From contig JAAYVE010000017.1 of NCBI GenBank assembly GCA_012517315.1, forward strand, positions 104,698 to 168,697: DNA of 64,000 nucleotides. The letters are read 5' to 3'. This document shows positions 16,204-27,200 of the stretch, in pieces; the first letter of the stretch is position 1; each line of letters begins with the position of its first letter. A model generated the notes under the pieces. That model was given only the letters and a program-made list of their open reading frames with translations. It ran no database searches and had not been told where the DNA came from. This DNA comes from Deltaproteobacteria bacterium. Lineage in GTDB: Bacteria > Desulfobacterota > Syntrophobacteria > Syntrophobacterales > Syntrophobacteraceae. Position numbers and translations under genes: made by a program.

Positions 16204-16950
16204 ATGGCTTCCTATTGCATCCATCCCATTGTGGTGGGCACCAAAGTCTTCGACAAGGGAATGATGACTTACCAGCACGATTACGGCAAAACCTACACCA
16301 TTCCAATATACGCCTGGCTCCTCGAAGGCGGTGATCAGGTCGTCCTGGTGGATACGGGCGAGATGAACCCCATTCGGAGTGATGACCGTGAGCAGGCCAT
16401 CGGGGGGCCCATTCACACCCTCGAAACGGGACTTTCCCGCTGGGGGCTCAAACCGGAGGACATCCACATCGTGCTGCACACCCACTTGCATAATGACCAC
16501 TGCGAAAACGACTACAAGTGCACCAACGCACGCTTTTATGTGCATGAAAAGGAGTTGTTGCGCATCCACGATCCGCATCCCCTTGATTACCGATACCTGG
16601 AAGACTACATCGAGGACATCGAAAACAACGGACAGATCCATACCGTTTCCGGGGATACGGAGTTTCTCCCGGGCTTGAAAATGATTCACACGCCGGCTCA
16701 TACGGAAGGAGGGTTGTCGGTGGCCGTCGAGACATCCGGAGGCCTGGCCGTCATCACCGGTTTCTGCGTGATCGACGAAAACTTCAATCCCCCGCCCTCC
16801 ATTCGCGGCATGGAGATGGAAGTGATTCCCCCGGGTACGCTGGTCGATGCTTACAGGGCCTACGACATCCTCTGCCAGGTCCGGGATATGGCCGACATAC
16901 TGATTCCTCTCCATGAACCCCGTTTTGCCGCAGTGGATACAATTCCTTGA
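16204..16950 (+). CDS. MBL-fold metallohydrolase (AHL-lactonase-like subfamily)
   Basis: This is a cytosolic metallo-beta-lactamase-fold protein of 248 aa. The metal motif reads HTHLHNDHCEN, with His94, His96, Asp98 and His99 giving the HxHxDH signature. A later HTPAHTEGGLSV supplies the third His, and IPLHEPRF the terminal His. Its layout resembles the N-acyl homoserine lactonase subfamily, which contains many hydrolases of unknown substrate. ATG 16204 was preferred because it starts the conserved MASYCIHPIVVGTKVFDKG; 93 bases of open frame upstream look non-coding. There is no signal peptide. No quorum-sensing gene is nearby, so the substrate should not be assumed. Confidence 0.8.
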   Translation: MASYCIHPIVVGTKVFDKGMMTYQHDYGKTYTIPIYAWLLEGGDQVVLVDTGEMNPIRSDDREQAIGGPIHTLETGLSRWGLKPEDIHIVLHTHLHNDHCENDYKCTNARFYVHEKELLRIHDPHPLDYRYLEDYIEDIENNGQIHTVSGDTEFLPGLKMIHTPAHTEGGLSVAVETSGGLAVITGFCVIDENFNPPPSIRGMEMEVIPPGTLVDAYRAYDILCQVRDMADILIPLHEPRFAAVDTIP

Positions 16951-17611
16951 ATGGGATGAAGAGGCCGGACGCATGCGGTGTTCCTCGGCCAAGCATCCCT
17001 CTCTCTTCTCTCGCCTACATATTTGTGAGGCGCCTGTGGGGGCGGCGATGGTCAGCACGCAGTGCTTTTCTTGTCTCGTGGGTGGGGTGGAGTCAAATCC
17101 GGCACCATCCCCAGGGGTCTTCGTGCGAGATACTGTTGAGGTCCCGATGCCGGTTTGCGGGCAAGAGTACCCCACTTTGTGAAATTTATCTTCTTGACGC
17201 CATCCGAACCTCATCCGTTATGGTAAACAGCACCAGTTGAAGATGGTGAGCAGGTGCTTTCCTGATTCCCGTGAGTTCAATGGCCGGACCTGTGTCTGGA
17301 CAGCATCTTTCCCCTCCTGTTCCTGTTCTGTTCCTGAAAGGACCGTACGCAGTTCAAACACTCCGTTTCCCCGTTCTCGGCGGGTTCATGACAGCCTGCC
17401 TCAGGATCCTTTTCTAAAGCACCTGCAAAGACCCTGCGAGTGGGGTTCTTGTCACCGTGCTCCGGGTACGTGCCTTTTGAGGCATGACCTTTTCATTGCT
17501 GTGCGGGGATGGGAATCGACTTTCTGCCTGGGATGGCGCTCTCACCGGGAGGACCGTGACGACACGGGCCGGGGGGGACGGGTGCTTTCTTCTGAAAGGG
17601 GAAAAGGATTC
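16951..17611 (+). other. Long leader/intergenic region before the giant oxidoreductase operon
   Basis: These 661 bp have no convincing gene. The frame of the following gene stays open back to 17237, but the translation is rich in Ser, Arg and Cys with no domain and has no ribosome site, so I exclude it. TTGACG at 17194-17199 with TATGGT at 17219-17224 (19 bp spacer) is a weak sigma-70-like candidate. A pyrimidine-rich CCTGTTCCTGTTCTGTTCCTG stretch lies around 17315-17335. The rest shows nothing clear. Confidence 0.45.
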
Positions 17612-20600
17612 ATGATGGAGTGCATTGATCCTCGATGGACGAACGAGCTGTTTGCCGCTCTCGCCAAGCTGATTCAGGACGCAGGTGAATTGCCCGGGCA
17701 GGCGTGGAGATTCCTTGGAAAAACGGGAGAAAGAGAAAACCTTGCCGCCATAGGCGGCTGCTCATACAGGATCATCGGATGTGATTCTCTCGGCGCCGGT
17801 TTTGGAACCGGTCTTTTGGGATCACGGTACGCCATGGAATGCGCGGGAAAAGAATGGCCTGAATCCTTGGCGATCCTCCTGGGCCGGGAGAAGAACCGCG
17901 GGCTTTTCTCCCTTGTCTTCTTCCAACCGCAGCGCGGAAATGGTCCCGCCGTCCCGCTTGCCACATTTCTGGAGGATTCCGCCGGCAACTTCCATCTCCT
18001 GGAAGTGTCTGGGGTGGCGGCTCCACCTCTTTGGGCCCTGTTGACGCTTCTCTTTCAAAAGATGGCGGAGAGCCGAACGGAGCACACCCGATACGACGAG
18101 TACGGAGATTTTCTCACCGTCGGGGCGCACTCCATCGTGCAACGACACAGCACGGAACGTTTGCGGAAGCACATTTCCCAGAAGGTCCTCCACGAGCCGA
18201 GGCTCTGCACCCAGTGTCTTCGCTGTGTCACGGCTTGCAGTGAAATGCGCGCAGTGTCATGGAAGGGGGAAGCCTTTCTCCTCGGGCCCATGGAGGACTA
18301 TTGTACCAATTGCGGCTTGTGTCGGAAGCGATGTTCTTACCTTCAGGTTGCGTCCAAGGAAGGTCTGAGACGCTCCTTGGATCCAGACCTGAGGATCGAC
18401 GAGGGAGGAGCGGGGGTCCATCTCTACGGGGAACACGCCAGGGATTACATGAAGCTGCTGAACGATTGGGAGATACAAACGCCTTCCTGGCTTCCCTTTG
18501 AGGTCCGGACTCAACTGGAGAGGCCTGCAGACTGCGAACGCAGTCTGGGCGTGGAGAAGCAATGGATACTCCAGTGGCGGGGTTTTGAGGGAACCGCCCG
18601 TTGTGCGCCTCTTTTGGCAACGCAGCTCGACGGAAACGGTGAGGATTCTGAAAAGTGCGTGCTGCGCAGGCGCTATCGAGGGGCGCTCCTGCTGCAAACA
18701 GACGATGGCGAGGTGGAATGGGCTATGGCCCGAACCGCCCTGAAGCTGGGGATGGAGCTGGAAGCCGTCGCGGTACCTGGAGCAGGAGGAGTGTCCTTCC
18801 CCACCCATGAAACGGCGAGGTGCTTTTACCGGATGAATCGCTTCCGTTGGGCTTCACCCGTGGACCTTTGGAAGAACCGGGAGGCGGACGTTTTTCTGAG
18901 TCCGTTTCCCGACGGGGTATCTCCCGAATTACAGCAGAGCATCCTTGCGGAGACGGGAAGAGTGGCCCATATCGTTTTTCCTCATATCTTCCAGGCAATG
19001 CCCATCACCCGAAACCGACTCCTCATGGAATTGAACGGCCGTCTCGAGAGCATTTTCTTGGAGAATCCCCGGTTGAGAGCAGTGGAGGGTCAGATCGCCA
19101 GGGAACTTCTTCGAGATGTGCCGCGAAACCATGCCCTCATCCATGCCCGCTACCGCCACATGGCCGTTGCCAGCGGACACAGCGCCTGTCCCACGTGCGC
19201 GGAAGTCCAGGTCCTTGCCCTACCTGTTTACATGAGCATCGCCATGAGTCTCGCCAGGGAGGAGATTCCCAGGGTTTTCCTCACCTGCGAAACCGGGTGT
19301 ATGAGCGAGACCCTCAACAAGGTGAAAGAGGTCGCCCAGAAGGTGCCGGGGGGACGCACGGTTTTCGGGGGCGGGTTCGCTTTCGGGGAGGCCATCGCCA
19401 TGGTGCAGGACTGGGGCGTGCGAATGGGCAGCCTTCCCAAGGGTCGTCGCTACGTAGTGAGCCAGGGAGGTGACGGCGGATCCGTCATCGGTCTGCCCGC
19501 CTTTCTGAATGCGTTGCGCCAGCAGGCATTCCTCATTCGGCAGCGATACCCCAACGCCCTCCACTTCATCAATGTGACGGACACCCAAGTGTATTCCAAC
19601 ACAGGCGGAGAAAGCTCCGCCAGTTCGCTCCTCGGACTCGGCACGCTCACCACTCCGGTGGGGAAATTCCTCATGGGAAACCAAAGGATCCAATGGAATC
19701 TCATCAACCTGGCTGCGGAGTTCCCGGGGATTCTTGTAGGCACGGGCCACAGCGGAAACAAGGTGAGCATGCAGCAGTTCTGGCTGATGGCAGACCAGCT
19801 CGGTCAGTCGGCCATCCGCTGGGATGTGACCCCGTGCCCCGAAACGGGCAAGTTTTTCGGGGAAGACCCGGATGACCTGGCGGAGATCATGGCCCATGCA
19901 GGGATGCTTCCTGAGGTGGTGTTCGTGGGAAGGTTTCGGAAACGGGTGGCGCCCATGCATCCCGAAGACCGGCAAAGGCCGCGCAGTGAGTGGAGGAACC
20001 GGCCGAAGCCCGTGGAATATTGGCTCACGAGGGACCCGCGTTACCGGGGGCTGTTTGTTAAGAATTCCCGCACGGGAGAGTTCGAGCCCCGTAACATCGT
20101 GGCCCACGCGGTGATTGGGCAGTTGAGGAGCTATCGAGATCAGCTCAACTGGCAGATCGACCTGGAGAGCCGCATCGTTTGTCAGGCGGAGGAGTGGGTC
20201 AGGGGCTTCTTCCAGGAGTTGAGAGGTATGTGGGAGCATTACTGTTACCAGCTGGAGTCGTTTCCCTACGCCATGCTTTTCGACAGCCAGGGAGAACTGA
20301 AGCCCGAGTACCGGGGAAGCCTCGAGCACGAGATGGTCCGGCGCGTTCTTGGGTGGGAGCCTTCGCGGCGTTACGCGGCCAAGCGGGATGGGTCCATGGA
20401 AGATTACGGAACCAGGCTGTCGGCCCTCATGGAGGAATTGGAAAGGCTGGAAGCCCACTGGAATGAGAGGGCGGACGCATCCCGGGAAACGGAACCGGAT
20501 ACGCGCGGACTCCCAGAAGCGTTTTCCCGAGCCGGGCAGGCTCTGCAAGACGGATTGGCTTCCATGCAGAAGATCCTGGCCAAAGAATCTATGTCGGATC

Positions 20601-23600
20601 CCCTGGAGGAGGAGATTTTCTCTGCAGCTGCAGAGGCCGAGGCTGCGGAGAGCCTTTCCGAGGAGAGGCGCAGGGCACTTTTCCGTCTGCTCGACACCAT
20701 CGTCGAGGAGCGGGCCATTGCCCGGCAAACGGAGCTTCAACAGTTTCGGCTGGCCCAGCAGCTCAAGAGGGAGTTTTTCGAAGGGGGAGGAATCGTCCAG
20801 TCCATGAAAGTGGCTGAAGCGACGGTGGAAAGGAGCCGACTGAGGGGGCAGATCGATCGGATCGGCCCGTTCGCACTTGGAGTGGCCAGCCTTGCCGGTG
20901 ATCGGGGTATCGCCATCAACCGGGCTTTTGCACAGTTCTTCACGTCCAAGGGTGCCTGGGCCGGAATGGCCTGGCAGTTCGGCTCCTCCAAGCGAGGCAC
21001 GCCGGTGCTTTCGGCAACCTTCGTGGATTCAAAACCCCTTCACAGAAAAGACGCCATGCACAGCTTCCCCATGGCGGTTCTGGTCGTGACCAACTACGAG
21101 GAAATGAAGCAGAATCCGGATTTGTTTTTCGGCCAGCTGCGCCCAGGAGGCCGGCTCATCATCAATCACAAGAAGGCTCCTGAGCTTCTATGGCGCGAAT
21201 TGGTGAGCAAATACCCGACGAGGGTTCAGGAGGCGGTGGCGGAGTTGCAGCAGCGCCTTTCCCGGCTCCCTTCCCTTGCATCCTCCGGGGATGACGCCGG
21301 CGTGGAGGCCTTTCGCGACAAGGGGGCCGTGCGCCTCTGGGAGGAAGAGGCCGCAGATGTCCTATGGGGCAGAAGCCTGGATCGACTTGACGAACAGGAA
21401 AGGCGGGATGCGGGAAAAGTTGTGGCAATGGCTTCTGCGAAGGTGATTTCCGTAGACATGGACGGAATCATGGAAGCAGTCTCCGGATCGTCCGGCGTCG
21501 TGTCAAACCTCGTGGCGGTGGGTCCTATTTTTCGTGCCTTCCAGGAACTGGGATTCGACTTCAGCTGGAAGGAGGATCTGGACCTTCTCAGTCAGGCGTT
21601 CCCCGATGCCGTGAAAAAGAGAAAAGAGCTTTTGAACTGGTACCGGGAAGCCATGGAGCGGGCCGTCGCGGAATCCAGGGCCCTGGTGCCCCATTTCTTC
21701 CCTTCCGGGGAGGAAAGTGGTTTTCCTGCCGCCTCCCCCCCTTCTCCAAGAGGGGGAGCAGACGGTTCTTCGTCCGTTTTTCCCGGCTCTTCCGAGGCCT
21801 TCAAGTGGAGGCAGGATCCGGGGGAACATCTCATGATCATGGGAGGAACCCTCGCGGGCATGGTCCTCAGCCAGGTGGCCACGGCAGAGAGCCCGCTTTT
21901 CTACATCGGATTCCCCATCACCCCTGCCGGAAATCCGTTCTATTTCATGGCAGAAGCCTTCGCCAACGGACACCCGTACATTGTGGTGGACGAAGTGAAC
22001 CCGTCGGAAAAAGTGGCTGCTGAAAAGCTTCTCGGGGTGGGCCGCACCGGAGGGTTTCTCCCCGTCACTTTCACGGCGTCCCAAGGCTGGCGCCTCTTTA
22101 CCGAAATCATCCCCCAGTACGTAGGTGCACGCCTCGAGGGAATCTTTATTCTCACCAAGCGCGCCCTAGCCGCGCCCAACCTCAACATCGAGGAGAGCCA
22201 CACGGATTTCATGAGCTTTCGGGACGACGGTGGCATCATGCTCGCTCCCAAGGACATTCAGGAATACGTCCCAGCCCTCTACCTGGCAAGGCTCCTCACC
22301 CATTTTGCCAGACTGCCCGTCATCCTCTCCATCGGGGGGATAACGGACACCCACAAGATCGGTCTCGTTCGGGTTCCGTCGGATGAGCGGGTGCGAGATT
22401 GGCTGAAAAGGACCCTGGACGGCTTCGATTACCTGGAGAATAAGCTGATGAACCGGCAGGGGGAATGGATCGTGCACGGTTCCAGCGGAACGTCGGCCGT
22501 TTACCAGGAAACCCAGTCGGAAATCGAAAAAGCGCACCAGGCCTTCACAAGGGTACTCCCTTACGCACTTGAGGCTGTTCGGGAGCTGACCGGGATCTGG
22601 CTGGGCGAACTGGAGGTGAAGACGCAGGGGGGGACGGACATGCGTGAGACGCCCATGGAGGTGGCTGGTTTACAGGAGCAGCCACCGGAGGATATTGAAA
22701 CGTGCGCTTGGCCGGAAACCCTGCTCATCCTCCAGGGTTCCCTCTTTCCCAACGCCGTTGAAGCGCTGGAGGAACTTGAGGAGGAGGGATGGAAGGGCAT
22801 GGGCTGCCTTTCCATCCGTACCATGAATCCCTTCCCCGAGGACAAACTCATCCCGTGGCTCCGAAAAGCAAAGAGAATCGTGGTGCTGGATAGGTCCAAC
22901 AGCTTTGGATCGGTGCCTCCCCTCGCATCCAGGGTGCTTGGAGCTTTCGCCCACATGGCAACCCGCAGTCCCCAAGGGCATATGAAGCCCTTCAGGACAA
23001 TGGTCGGAGGTCTTGGGGGGAGGGAAGTGACGGTATCCCAGATGAAAGAGATTCTTCTTTCCACTCATCTGCTTTTCCACAACCCCGAGGAATGGGAGAG
23101 TCAGCTCATCGAGCAGTGGCTGGAAGAGGATGAGATATTGAGGGCTCTGATGGCGGAGGCTGCTGCACTGGATCTGCGGAACACCAATCGGCACACCCGG
23201 GTGCCATCCCATTTGCGTTCCCGGGAAGCGGAGGCGTTGGAGTACGAAACTCGCCTCCATCAGCTCAAGGAGCTTCTCAAGGCCAAGGACTATGCCCGGT
23301 TCCTGCAGAACTATCATCAGGTGGAAATGCTTGGGCCCAGGGAAGTGCTTCAAGAATCGGCCCTCCTCCAACACGTCGTTCTGCACCTGGAAATGAGGCT
23401 TGCAAGGCACGCCATCCGATGTGAACGGGCAACCCTGCGGCATGCCATGATCCTTCTGCATTTCAGCCATGAACCAGAGGACCTGGAGGGATCGCGAGTC
23501 CTGGTGCGCAGTGAAGCGGCAGCCGGAAGGGTGCCTGTGGAGGTTTTGAACGGCGCGATGAGGCTGGCAGGTCTCCAGGCTGTTCAGGGGAGGGAGGCAG

Positions 23601-24226
23601 AAGCGCAGCGGGTGGAAGAAAGGGATGTGTCGTCGGAAAAAAGGGATTTGAGCCTCTCTCTCCAACGCGAAAAGGGAATGGATCTGCACTCGCGCCATTC
23701 GGTGGTCTTCGACCCGGAGGAAGAGAGAAGGATTCGGTATGCACTGAGGGAAATGGTTGTCCTGAACGGAGAAAAGCCTCTCCTCTACAATCCCGAGGAC
23801 TATGAGTACGCCTTGCTGGAGAAAATGCAAAAGGAGCCCGGGTCTGTGCTCCACGACATTTCCACGAACCTCCCCCCGCATGAAGCGGATGCAGTCCTCT
23901 GGAGCTATCGGTCTTGCTACCGGGACGTCATCGACGGGACTCTTCAGCGGGAGATTCTCGTGAGACATCACGCGCCGGAATTGGCGGAGCTTTTCGAGGG
24001 GGAGGGTTTCAAGCGCCTTTCGGAACTGGTCCAGCGGTTGCGGGGATCTGTTGCGGCAGCGGGTGAGGGAGGCCGGGAAGACGATCTCGCCGGTGAGGTT
24101 GAGCGATACCTTCTGGAACGCTGCCTGCCGGCTTACCCCAAGAACGCTGCTTTTTACCTGGACTACTTCCGCAGTTGGGTGATGCCCCGGCTGCTGGAAG
24201 GCCGAGGCGGGAGCCCGGTGAGCTGA
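17612..24226 (+). CDS. Giant fused PFOR-like 2-oxoacid:ferredoxin oxidoreductase (ferredoxin-beta-gamma-alpha order)
   Basis: This 2204-residue protein appears to hold all catalytic parts of a thiamine-diphosphate 2-oxoacid oxidoreductase. Residues 1-190 are unrecognised. Two [4Fe-4S] motifs follow: Cys199/202/205/209 and Cys231/234/237/241. The beta (ThDP) part runs from about 505 to 790, with CPTC at 526-529, GDGGS at 620-624 and YSNTGG at 661-666, the last being typical of pyruvate enzymes. A gamma-like part spans roughly 1085-1360 with an internal insertion, then an alpha part (about 1405-1665; GFPITPAGNPFYFMAEAF) and a domain-II-like part (1695-1810; LSIRTMNPFPEDKL). The last ~390 residues are unrecognised. 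Standard single-chain PFOR runs alpha-gamma-ferredoxin-beta in ~1200 residues. ATG 17612 follows GAAAGGGGAAAAGGAT. The next gene is 39 bp away, so it heads an operon. The exact oxoacid is unknown. Confidence 0.85.
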   Translation: MMECIDPRWTNELFAALAKLIQDAGELPGQAWRFLGKTGERENLAAIGGCSYRIIGCDSLGAGFGTGLLGSRYAMECAGKEWPESLAILLGREKNRGLFSLVFFQPQRGNGPAVPLATFLEDSAGNFHLLEVSGVAAPPLWALLTLLFQKMAESRTEHTRYDEYGDFLTVGAHSIVQRHSTERLRKHISQKVLHEPRLCTQCLRCVTACSEMRAVSWKGEAFLLGPMEDYCTNCGLCRKRCSYLQVASKEGLRRSLDPDLRIDEGGAGVHLYGEHARDYMKLLNDWEIQTPSWLPFEVRTQLERPADCERSLGVEKQWILQWRGFEGTARCAPLLATQLDGNGEDSEKCVLRRRYRGALLLQTDDGEVEWAMARTALKLGMELEAVAVPGAGGVSFPTHETARCFYRMNRFRWASPVDLWKNREADVFLSPFPDGVSPELQQSILAETGRVAHIVFPHIFQAMPITRNRLLMELNGRLESIFLENPRLRAVEGQIARELLRDVPRNHALIHARYRHMAVASGHSACPTCAEVQVLALPVYMSIAMSLAREEIPRVFLTCETGCMSETLNKVKEVAQKVPGGRTVFGGGFAFGEAIAMVQDWGVRMGSLPKGRRYVVSQGGDGGSVIGLPAFLNALRQQAFLIRQRYPNALHFINVTDTQVYSNTGGESSASSLLGLGTLTTPVGKFLMGNQRIQWNLINLAAEFPGILVGTGHSGNKVSMQQFWLMADQLGQSAIRWDVTPCPETGKFFGEDPDDLAEIMAHAGMLPEVVFVGRFRKRVAPMHPEDRQRPRSEWRNRPKPVEYWLTRDPRYRGLFVKNSRTGEFEPRNIVAHAVIGQLRSYRDQLNWQIDLESRIVCQAEEWVRGFFQELRGMWEHYCYQLESFPYAMLFDSQGELKPEYRGSLEHEMVRRVLGWEPSRRYAAKRDGSMEDYGTRLSALMEELERLEAHWNERADASRETEPDTRGLPEAFSRAGQALQDGLASMQKILAKESMSDPLEEEIFSAAAEAEAAESLSEERRRALFRLLDTIVEERAIARQTELQQFRLAQQLKREFFEGGGIVQSMKVAEATVERSRLRGQIDRIGPFALGVASLAGDRGIAINRAFAQFFTSKGAWAGMAWQFGSSKRGTPVLSATFVDSKPLHRKDAMHSFPMAVLVVTNYEEMKQNPDLFFGQLRPGGRLIINHKKAPELLWRELVSKYPTRVQEAVAELQQRLSRLPSLASSGDDAGVEAFRDKGAVRLWEEEAADVLWGRSLDRLDEQERRDAGKVVAMASAKVISVDMDGIMEAVSGSSGVVSNLVAVGPIFRAFQELGFDFSWKEDLDLLSQAFPDAVKKRKELLNWYREAMERAVAESRALVPHFFPSGEESGFPAASPPSPRGGADGSSSVFPGSSEAFKWRQDPGEHLMIMGGTLAGMVLSQVATAESPLFYIGFPITPAGNPFYFMAEAFANGHPYIVVDEVNPSEKVAAEKLLGVGRTGGFLPVTFTASQGWRLFTEIIPQYVGARLEGIFILTKRALAAPNLNIEESHTDFMSFRDDGGIMLAPKDIQEYVPALYLARLLTHFARLPVILSIGGITDTHKIGLVRVPSDERVRDWLKRTLDGFDYLENKLMNRQGEWIVHGSSGTSAVYQETQSEIEKAHQAFTRVLPYALEAVRELTGIWLGELEVKTQGGTDMRETPMEVAGLQEQPPEDIETCAWPETLLILQGSLFPNAVEALEELEEEGWKGMGCLSIRTMNPFPEDKLIPWLRKAKRIVVLDRSNSFGSVPPLASRVLGAFAHMATRSPQGHMKPFRTMVGGLGGREVTVSQMKEILLSTHLLFHNPEEWESQLIEQWLEEDEILRALMAEAAALDLRNTNRHTRVPSHLRSREAEALEYETRLHQLKELLKAKDYARFLQNYHQVEMLGPREVLQESALLQHVVLHLEMRLARHAIRCERATLRHAMILLHFSHEPEDLEGSRVLVRSEAAAGRVPVEVLNGAMRLAGLQAVQGREAEAQRVEERDVSSEKRDLSLSLQREKGMDLHSRHSVVFDPEEERRIRYALREMVVLNGEKPLLYNPEDYEYALLEKMQKEPGSVLHDISTNLPPHEADAVLWSYRSCYRDVIDGTLQREILVRHHAPELAELFEGEGFKRLSELVQRLRGSVAAAGEGGREDDLAGEVERYLLERCLPAYPKNAAFYLDYFRSWVMPRLLEGRGGSPVS

Positions 24227-24265
24227 AATCCTTGCCTTGCACATCAGGAAAATGAGTGGACGCCA

Positions 24266-27200
24266 ATGATCAGTGAGAGCAAAAGAGCGGCTGTTTATCG
24301 GGAGGTTGAGGCCATTTTTCCCATGAAACCAACCGGCTGGCGTGCTGCGGGAAATGAAGCCCCCGTCCTGCGGCAGATTTCCCCTTCCCCGGGAAGCATG
24401 CCTTCCGACCTTGGCATCCAGCTGAGACAGCACCTTGAGGCGCTGAAGGGAGATGTTGTGACGCAGGTCCTTTACTTGTTGCAGACTCTCTTCATTTTTC
24501 CAGCCGAGGGGGAAGTCCTGCAAAACTCCACCCGCAGGGCGGTGGAACGGCTCTACGAAGCGGAGGATGGATGCCGGAGGGGCGCGGGTTTTCAAGGGCA
24601 TATGCAGGCATATTCCCGAATTCGCCAAGACTGGGAGAAAGATTTTTGCGACGGACCCCTTGCCGGCCTCGGTGCGTCCGTTCCGCTCCTGACAGGTTTC
24701 CGGCACCTCGAGGGCGTGGGTTTCTTCAGGAAACAACCCCTGGAAATCGCCTCCTGGACATCGATCTTTCTGGAGATAGAGCGCTATCACCGATCCGATC
24801 CCGCGGAGCACGAAAGAAGGATCGACCGCCTCAAGTTGCTTGAGGGGAGGAAAGAACCCCACAATGTGAAGACACTGGAAGATCTCCATATCCTTCTCGA
24901 AAGGGCCCTTCTGGCGGAAATGGCCAAACCGGCCGCGGATGTGAGTGAACTGAGCGCCCGCCTGGCTCGGGAATTGGAAGAACGCCTCGCCCCCGAAATC
25001 GTTTTGGGATCTCCGCTCCAGGCTTTTCTGTATGTGCTTCTCCGTTCCCATGAGCTCTGCATGGCGGAAACATGGGAAGAAGAGGACCTGTTCCGCCTCG
25101 ACAGGCTTCATTCCACGCGGGAATTCGACAGCCTGATCGATCTCATGAGAGTTGTTGTCCAGAGAACCCTACGGGAAGAACGTCTTCCCCTCGTGATCGA
25201 TCTCCTCGATCAGCTGCAGAAAGAGGGGTTCAACATCAAGCACGAGAAGTTCCGCGATCCCTACGAATCCACCTGTGTTCCCCTGGGGGACACGGAGAGA
25301 CTGGAGCGCTGCCGGTTGCCGCTTTTCGTAAATGTGGAAGAGCTTTCAGGGGATTTTCAGCTGGATCTATCCCTGGGAAACGAGATTCTCCTGCGCCAGC
25401 ACAAGCGCATCGTGGAGGATGTCGCGCAGGAGTTGAAGGCTTATGCTGTTGCCTCCTCACAGCCCCTTCCGCAGGCCCGTCTCCTCCGCAGGCTTGTGCA
25501 ACTTGCCACTTCCTGGTTTTTAGCACTGCATCCATGGCCGATAGAGAAACCCGTCTCACAGTGGGACGAGCAAATCCGTTCTCTGCTCCCCGATGGCGTC
25601 ATCAAACAGCTGGTTCGGCCCAGGAAGGGCTATGAGGTGCCTTCCAGGCAGGAGTTGAAAGGGATGATCGAGGAGGAGGGAGCCAAGCAGTGGGAGGCTC
25701 TGCGTCTCATCGGCTCCACCGGCATGATCCAGGGTTGGGTCGACTACGGGATCTTTGCTCGTTACGGTATTCTTCGGGCCATTGGAAAGCAATGTGGGGT
25801 CAAGCTCCAGGAGCTTCAAGTGGAGGATTGTCTGGCCTCCATTGATAAACAGGGGATGGCAAAGCCGCAGTGGTTGATGGATCTTGCCTCCGAGTTGTCC
25901 ATCCGGGTCATGGGCGGTTGGGCTCACACCCTGGAATCCATCCGTGAGTACTTCGCTCAACGGATTGCGCTCGTTCTCTCGGAGGTTGAAGATGCACAAG
26001 CGGCTGCAGAAATCAGAGGAAGACTGACGGAGGAGATGGTTTCCACCTCCTACCGGCTTGCCGTGGCCTTGGGCAGACACCAGTCCAATCTCCCCCGCAT
26101 GGAAATCACCCTTTCACCCGATGAATCCATCGCCGCATTTGTGAGGTTTCTTGCGCCGTCCCTGGAGAGAATGGAAAGGGTGGCCCGAGACACGACCGGA
26201 CGGGCGTTCAGTGCGGGCAAAAACGTTCTTTACCGATCTCAGTGCCGCCCCTTCGTCACGAACTCGGAGGAATGGCGGGTTCTTGTGGCGTGGCTGGTCC
26301 ATCAGCGAACGGGGCATGATCTGTCTGCCTTTTTGGAGAACGCCCATCTGGATGGGTTCCTGGCAGAGATCGCGAGGGACGTGGAAACGGCGGAGTGTGT
26401 TCCCGGCCTTCTTCCTTTCCGGACGGTGCGTTCCACTCTCTTGGATCTTTTAGGCCGCGGGGTGGCCTCAAGTGAGGAAGAGATTGAATTGACGGAGGAA
26501 GTTTTGGCCCTGCTTCCAGGGCTGGATTGCGGGGCCTGCGGGGAATCGGCATGCCGTGGTTTCGCTCGATCCCTGCTCAAGGGGAACAGAGAACCGGGGA
26601 GGTGCGTGCATCTCCCGGCACAAGAAGTCTCCCGGTTGTTGCAGGTGCTGAGAGGGAAGGTTTCCCGATCCAACGGGAACAAGGGCAGGGCCAACCCCCT
26701 GGAAATTTTTCAGGATCCATCCAACTGGCACCGCTCCGGCTTCCGGGGCCTCTTTGAAGCGGTGTTTTGCCCGGTGAAGCGCAAAGCGAGACGGCTTTTT
26801 CTCGAGCGTCTTGGGGAAGTGTGGAACAGGTTGTCGCCAAAACCCGAAATTTTCAAGTGCCCTGATAGCGAGAGTTTCTACAGGGAGCTTTGCCGTTACG
26901 TGGGATACGAGAGTGCAGAGAGGCTCACGGACGACGAGAGGCGAATGCTGGTGGAACACGGTGACGCCCGGGAGGATGCTGAATGGAGAGCGCTCAAGGA
27001 GAGGCAGGATTGGCTGAATATCGCGGTTGCCAACCGCCAAGGCAGGCCTTTCCTGTTAAAACGGGATCCCGAGGCTGCCGCCCTGCAGTTCTATGACGGG
27101 AAGTTTTTCCTCCACCAGCTCAGTCCGAGGGATCGAAGCCTTGTACTCCTTTCCAGGCTGGAGCGCTGTGAAGACGGATTCAGACATTGGTGGAACGAAG

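Noticed and set aside
17237..17611. Extension of the giant oxidoreductase by 125 codons upstream of 17612
   Set aside because: No ribosome site is present, the translation is Ser/Arg/Cys-rich without a domain, and ATG 17612 has a clear purine-rich site.
22670..25111. Minus-strand 813-codon open frame
   Set aside because: It crosses the end of one giant gene and the start of the next on the opposite strand, shows no domain, and is explained by GC-rich third positions.
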